Assembly (NCBI GenBank): GCA_021151665.1
Contig: JAGKWW010000033.1
Location: 1 to 31,923, forward strand
Length of the DNA: 31,923 bases
Origin: Flavobacteriaceae bacterium
GTDB taxonomy: Bacteria; Bacteroidota; Bacteroidia; Flavobacteriales; Flavobacteriaceae
Direction of reading: 5' to 3'
Below are positions 30,350 to 31,923 of the stretch, one piece after another. The notes under the pieces were generated by a model. It saw nothing but the letters and a program-made list of their open reading frames with translations, did no database searches and was not told the DNA's origin. Both the position numbers and the translations under genes were made by a program. Position 1 is the stretch's first letter. Each line of letters opens with the position of its first letter.

Positions 30350-31923
30350 ATGCCACGCTTTTTCCGTTACGCAATCCTTTTTCTAATTCTCCTGACTGTT
30401 TCAGTTTCGTATTCTCAGGGTAAGGCATCGCGCACGCTGGACAGCCTGAATACGGTGCTAGAAACCCATACCGCAAGGGATGCAGAGCGTGTGCGCACCA
30501 TACTCAGGATAGCCGACCGCATTTTTACTGTGAACCCCGACAGGGCGCTAAAGCTTCTGGCCGAATCGGAAGCAATTGCCGGCGAAACTAAGTTCGCAAA
30601 AGGAAAAGCTTATAGCCTGCAGTACACGGCAAATGCACTTATTGTTAAAGGACAGTATACTACGGCGTTGCCTTACATCCAGCGGTCACTTGCGGAGTTT
30701 GAGTCGTTAGGCAATAAATCCGGTATGGGCGACTGCTATCACAATTTTGCAAGATGCCACTACTACCTCGGCGATTACGAAGACGCCGCTGCCGAATATA
30801 AAAAGGCCATCGCTATTGGCGAAGAGGCGAACGACACCGGCCGTATAACCGCCTCGTTGTGTGCTTTGGGCGTTCTGTACGCTAAACAGAGCAATACTAC
30901 CCAGGCGCTGGAGTGTTATAAACGCGCTTTAAAGATCGGGGAAAAGGTAGGCGACAAGTCGGCCATGGGTACGGCGCTGGTTAACATGGGTAACCTCCTT
31001 AAAAACTCAGGTGACTATGCCACTGCACTCGATTACCTTCAGCGCGGCGTAGAGATGAAACGGCAGATTGGCGATGAGCAGGGTGTGGCCGCCGGAATGG
31101 AAGGCATCGGGACGCTCTACTCTATGATAAATAAGGGCGACGAAGCAGGCGAGTATTTAGATAAAACCTCGGCCATTGCAATGAAAACGGGTAACCGTGC
31201 CGCACTGGTCAGCACTTACATCAACACCGGTGTTGTCTATCAGAACAGTGAGAATTTTGCAAAGGCGCGTTCGTCGTTCAATGCGGCACTGAAGCTCAGC
31301 AAAGAGCTTGGCGACGATTTTAGCATGGCGGTAAGCCACTCCAACCTTGGTACACTGGATATCCTCACAAAAAAGTACGATGCCGCACTTCGACATTTTC
31401 AGGAGGCCGCCCGTATTCACCAAAAACTTAACAACGGCAAAGAACTGGCCTACGTATGGCTTAAAATGGGAAGGGCCTTTTATTTTACAGAGCAGTATGA
31501 TAAAGCGCTTGAATATGCCGACAAAGGTGCAGCACTATCAGAAAAGCTGAAGCTGCTGGGCTATCAAAAGGACATTTCGCTGCTTCGGTCAGATATTTAT
31601 TACGCCCAGAAAAATTATAAGCTTGCCTATGAAAGCCAGCAGCGGCACCAGCTGCTAATGGACAGTATCCTGAAAAAGGATATTTATAATAATGTGGCCG
31701 ATGTGAAGTATAAGCATGCCTATCAGGCGAAGCTAAATTCGTCTGAGAGCCGGGCCAAGGCGCTGAAGAATGAAGTAGTTACCAAAGAGGGAGCGCTAAA
31801 CGAAACCCGTATGCAGCGGGCCTGGTGGGTAGGCGGTTCCATCTGCCTGCTCATTTTGCTGGCGGTTGGGGCTGTGCTTGTCCGGGACAGGAAAATAAAG
31901 CTTGAGAAAAAGCAGTTGCTTAC
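30350..31923 (+). CDS. TPR-repeat membrane sensor protein, 3' end outside window
   Basis: The open frame runs from the ATG at 30350 to the window edge without a stop (524 codons seen). Seen: a signal peptide (MPRFFRYAILFLILLTVSVS, cleavage near YSQ); then about ten helix-turn-helix repeats of the TPR type (for example GDYEDAAAEYKKAIAIGEEA, LGVLYAKQSNTTQALECYKR, LGTLDILTKKYDAALRHFQE); a coiled-coil-like stretch; and one TM segment at about 491-511 (WWVGGSICLLILLAVGAVLV) followed by basic RDRKIKLEKKQLL. The layout, periplasmic TPRs, one TM and then a cytoplasmic part, is that of Bacteroidota TPR histidine kinases or TPR-HTH regulators. The output domain lies beyond the window, so the type cannot be stated. 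Confidence 0.88.
   Translation, partial: MPRFFRYAILFLILLTVSVSYSQGKASRTLDSLNTVLETHTARDAERVRTILRIADRIFTVNPDRALKLLAESEAIAGETKFAKGKAYSLQYTANALIVKGQYTTALPYIQRSLAEFESLGNKSGMGDCYHNFARCHYYLGDYEDAAAEYKKAIAIGEEANDTGRITASLCALGVLYAKQSNTTQALECYKRALKIGEKVGDKSAMGTALVNMGNLLKNSGDYATALDYLQRGVEMKRQIGDEQGVAAGMEGIGTLYSMINKGDEAGEYLDKTSAIAMKTGNRAALVSTYINTGVVYQNSENFAKARSSFNAALKLSKELGDDFSMAVSHSNLGTLDILTKKYDAALRHFQEAARIHQKLNNGKELAYVWLKMGRAFYFTEQYDKALEYADKGAALSEKLKLLGYQKDISLLRSDIYYAQKNYKLAYESQQRHQLLMDSILKKDIYNNVADVKYKHAYQAKLNSSESRAKALKNEVVTKEGALNETRMQRAWWVGGSICLLILLAVGAVLVRDRKIKLEKKQLL

Overview
The window looks like a chromosomal segment from a member of the Flavobacteriaceae (Bacteroidota), Flavobacterium or a close relative. 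This rests on protein character (TGT, LptF-type permease, IF-3, a Rho with a long insert, DUF4293), on many Bacteroidota-type -7 boxes (TAnnTTTG) just upstream of genes, on the near absence of Shine-Dalgarno sequences, and on interspersed repeats of the kind flavobacteria carry. Coding regions look fairly GC-rich for that group. No rRNA, tRNA, CRISPR array, transposase or integrase was seen.

Layout. Positions 1-3400 hold a secreted protein, a lipoprotein serine hydrolase, a single-domain response regulator and a small membrane protein. Positions 3400-9420 are a housekeeping run: tgt, an LptF/LptG-type permease overlapping an EamA transporter, accA with a strong terminator, and dnaB. Directly after dnaB sits an AT-rich gene of the putative abortive-infection family putAbiC, then a 690-base accessory stretch with two very small ORFs, hairpins and one copy of a dispersed repeat. 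Positions 11064-15374 carry a secreted protein usually labelled asparagine synthetase B (the label is doubtful), a YfcE-like phosphodiesterase, a DUF4293 membrane protein and rho. A frameshifted CPBP protease gene follows.

The metabolic centrepiece is 16141-24899. A divergent cyanophycin synthetase / cyanophycinase pair (cphA<- ->cphB) occurs twice in succession and is followed by a plant-type isoaspartyl peptidase/asparaginase. Together these genes could make cyanophycin (poly-Asp with Arg side chains), cut it to beta-Asp-Arg dipeptides, and split the dipeptides to aspartate and arginine. That is a complete nitrogen-storage cycle with both polymer enzymes duplicated.

Positions 24900-26760 hold arrays of imperfect hairpin repeats built from CACAGAG/CACAAAG words on both sides of a SAM-dependent methyltransferase gene, then a second copy of the dispersed repeat. 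Positions 26763-30036 are the classic thrS-infC-rpmI-rplT translation cluster, in which infC has to begin on a non-canonical codon (AUA or AUU). After the rplT terminator and a third, inverted copy of the dispersed repeat, a TPR-rich membrane sensor protein begins and runs off the window end.

The points most worth a second look are the duplicated cyanophycin module, the CPBP frameshift lying on a perfect -1 slippery heptamer, the putAbiC gene behind dnaB, the three-copy ~105-base repeat, and TGT without its zinc cysteines.
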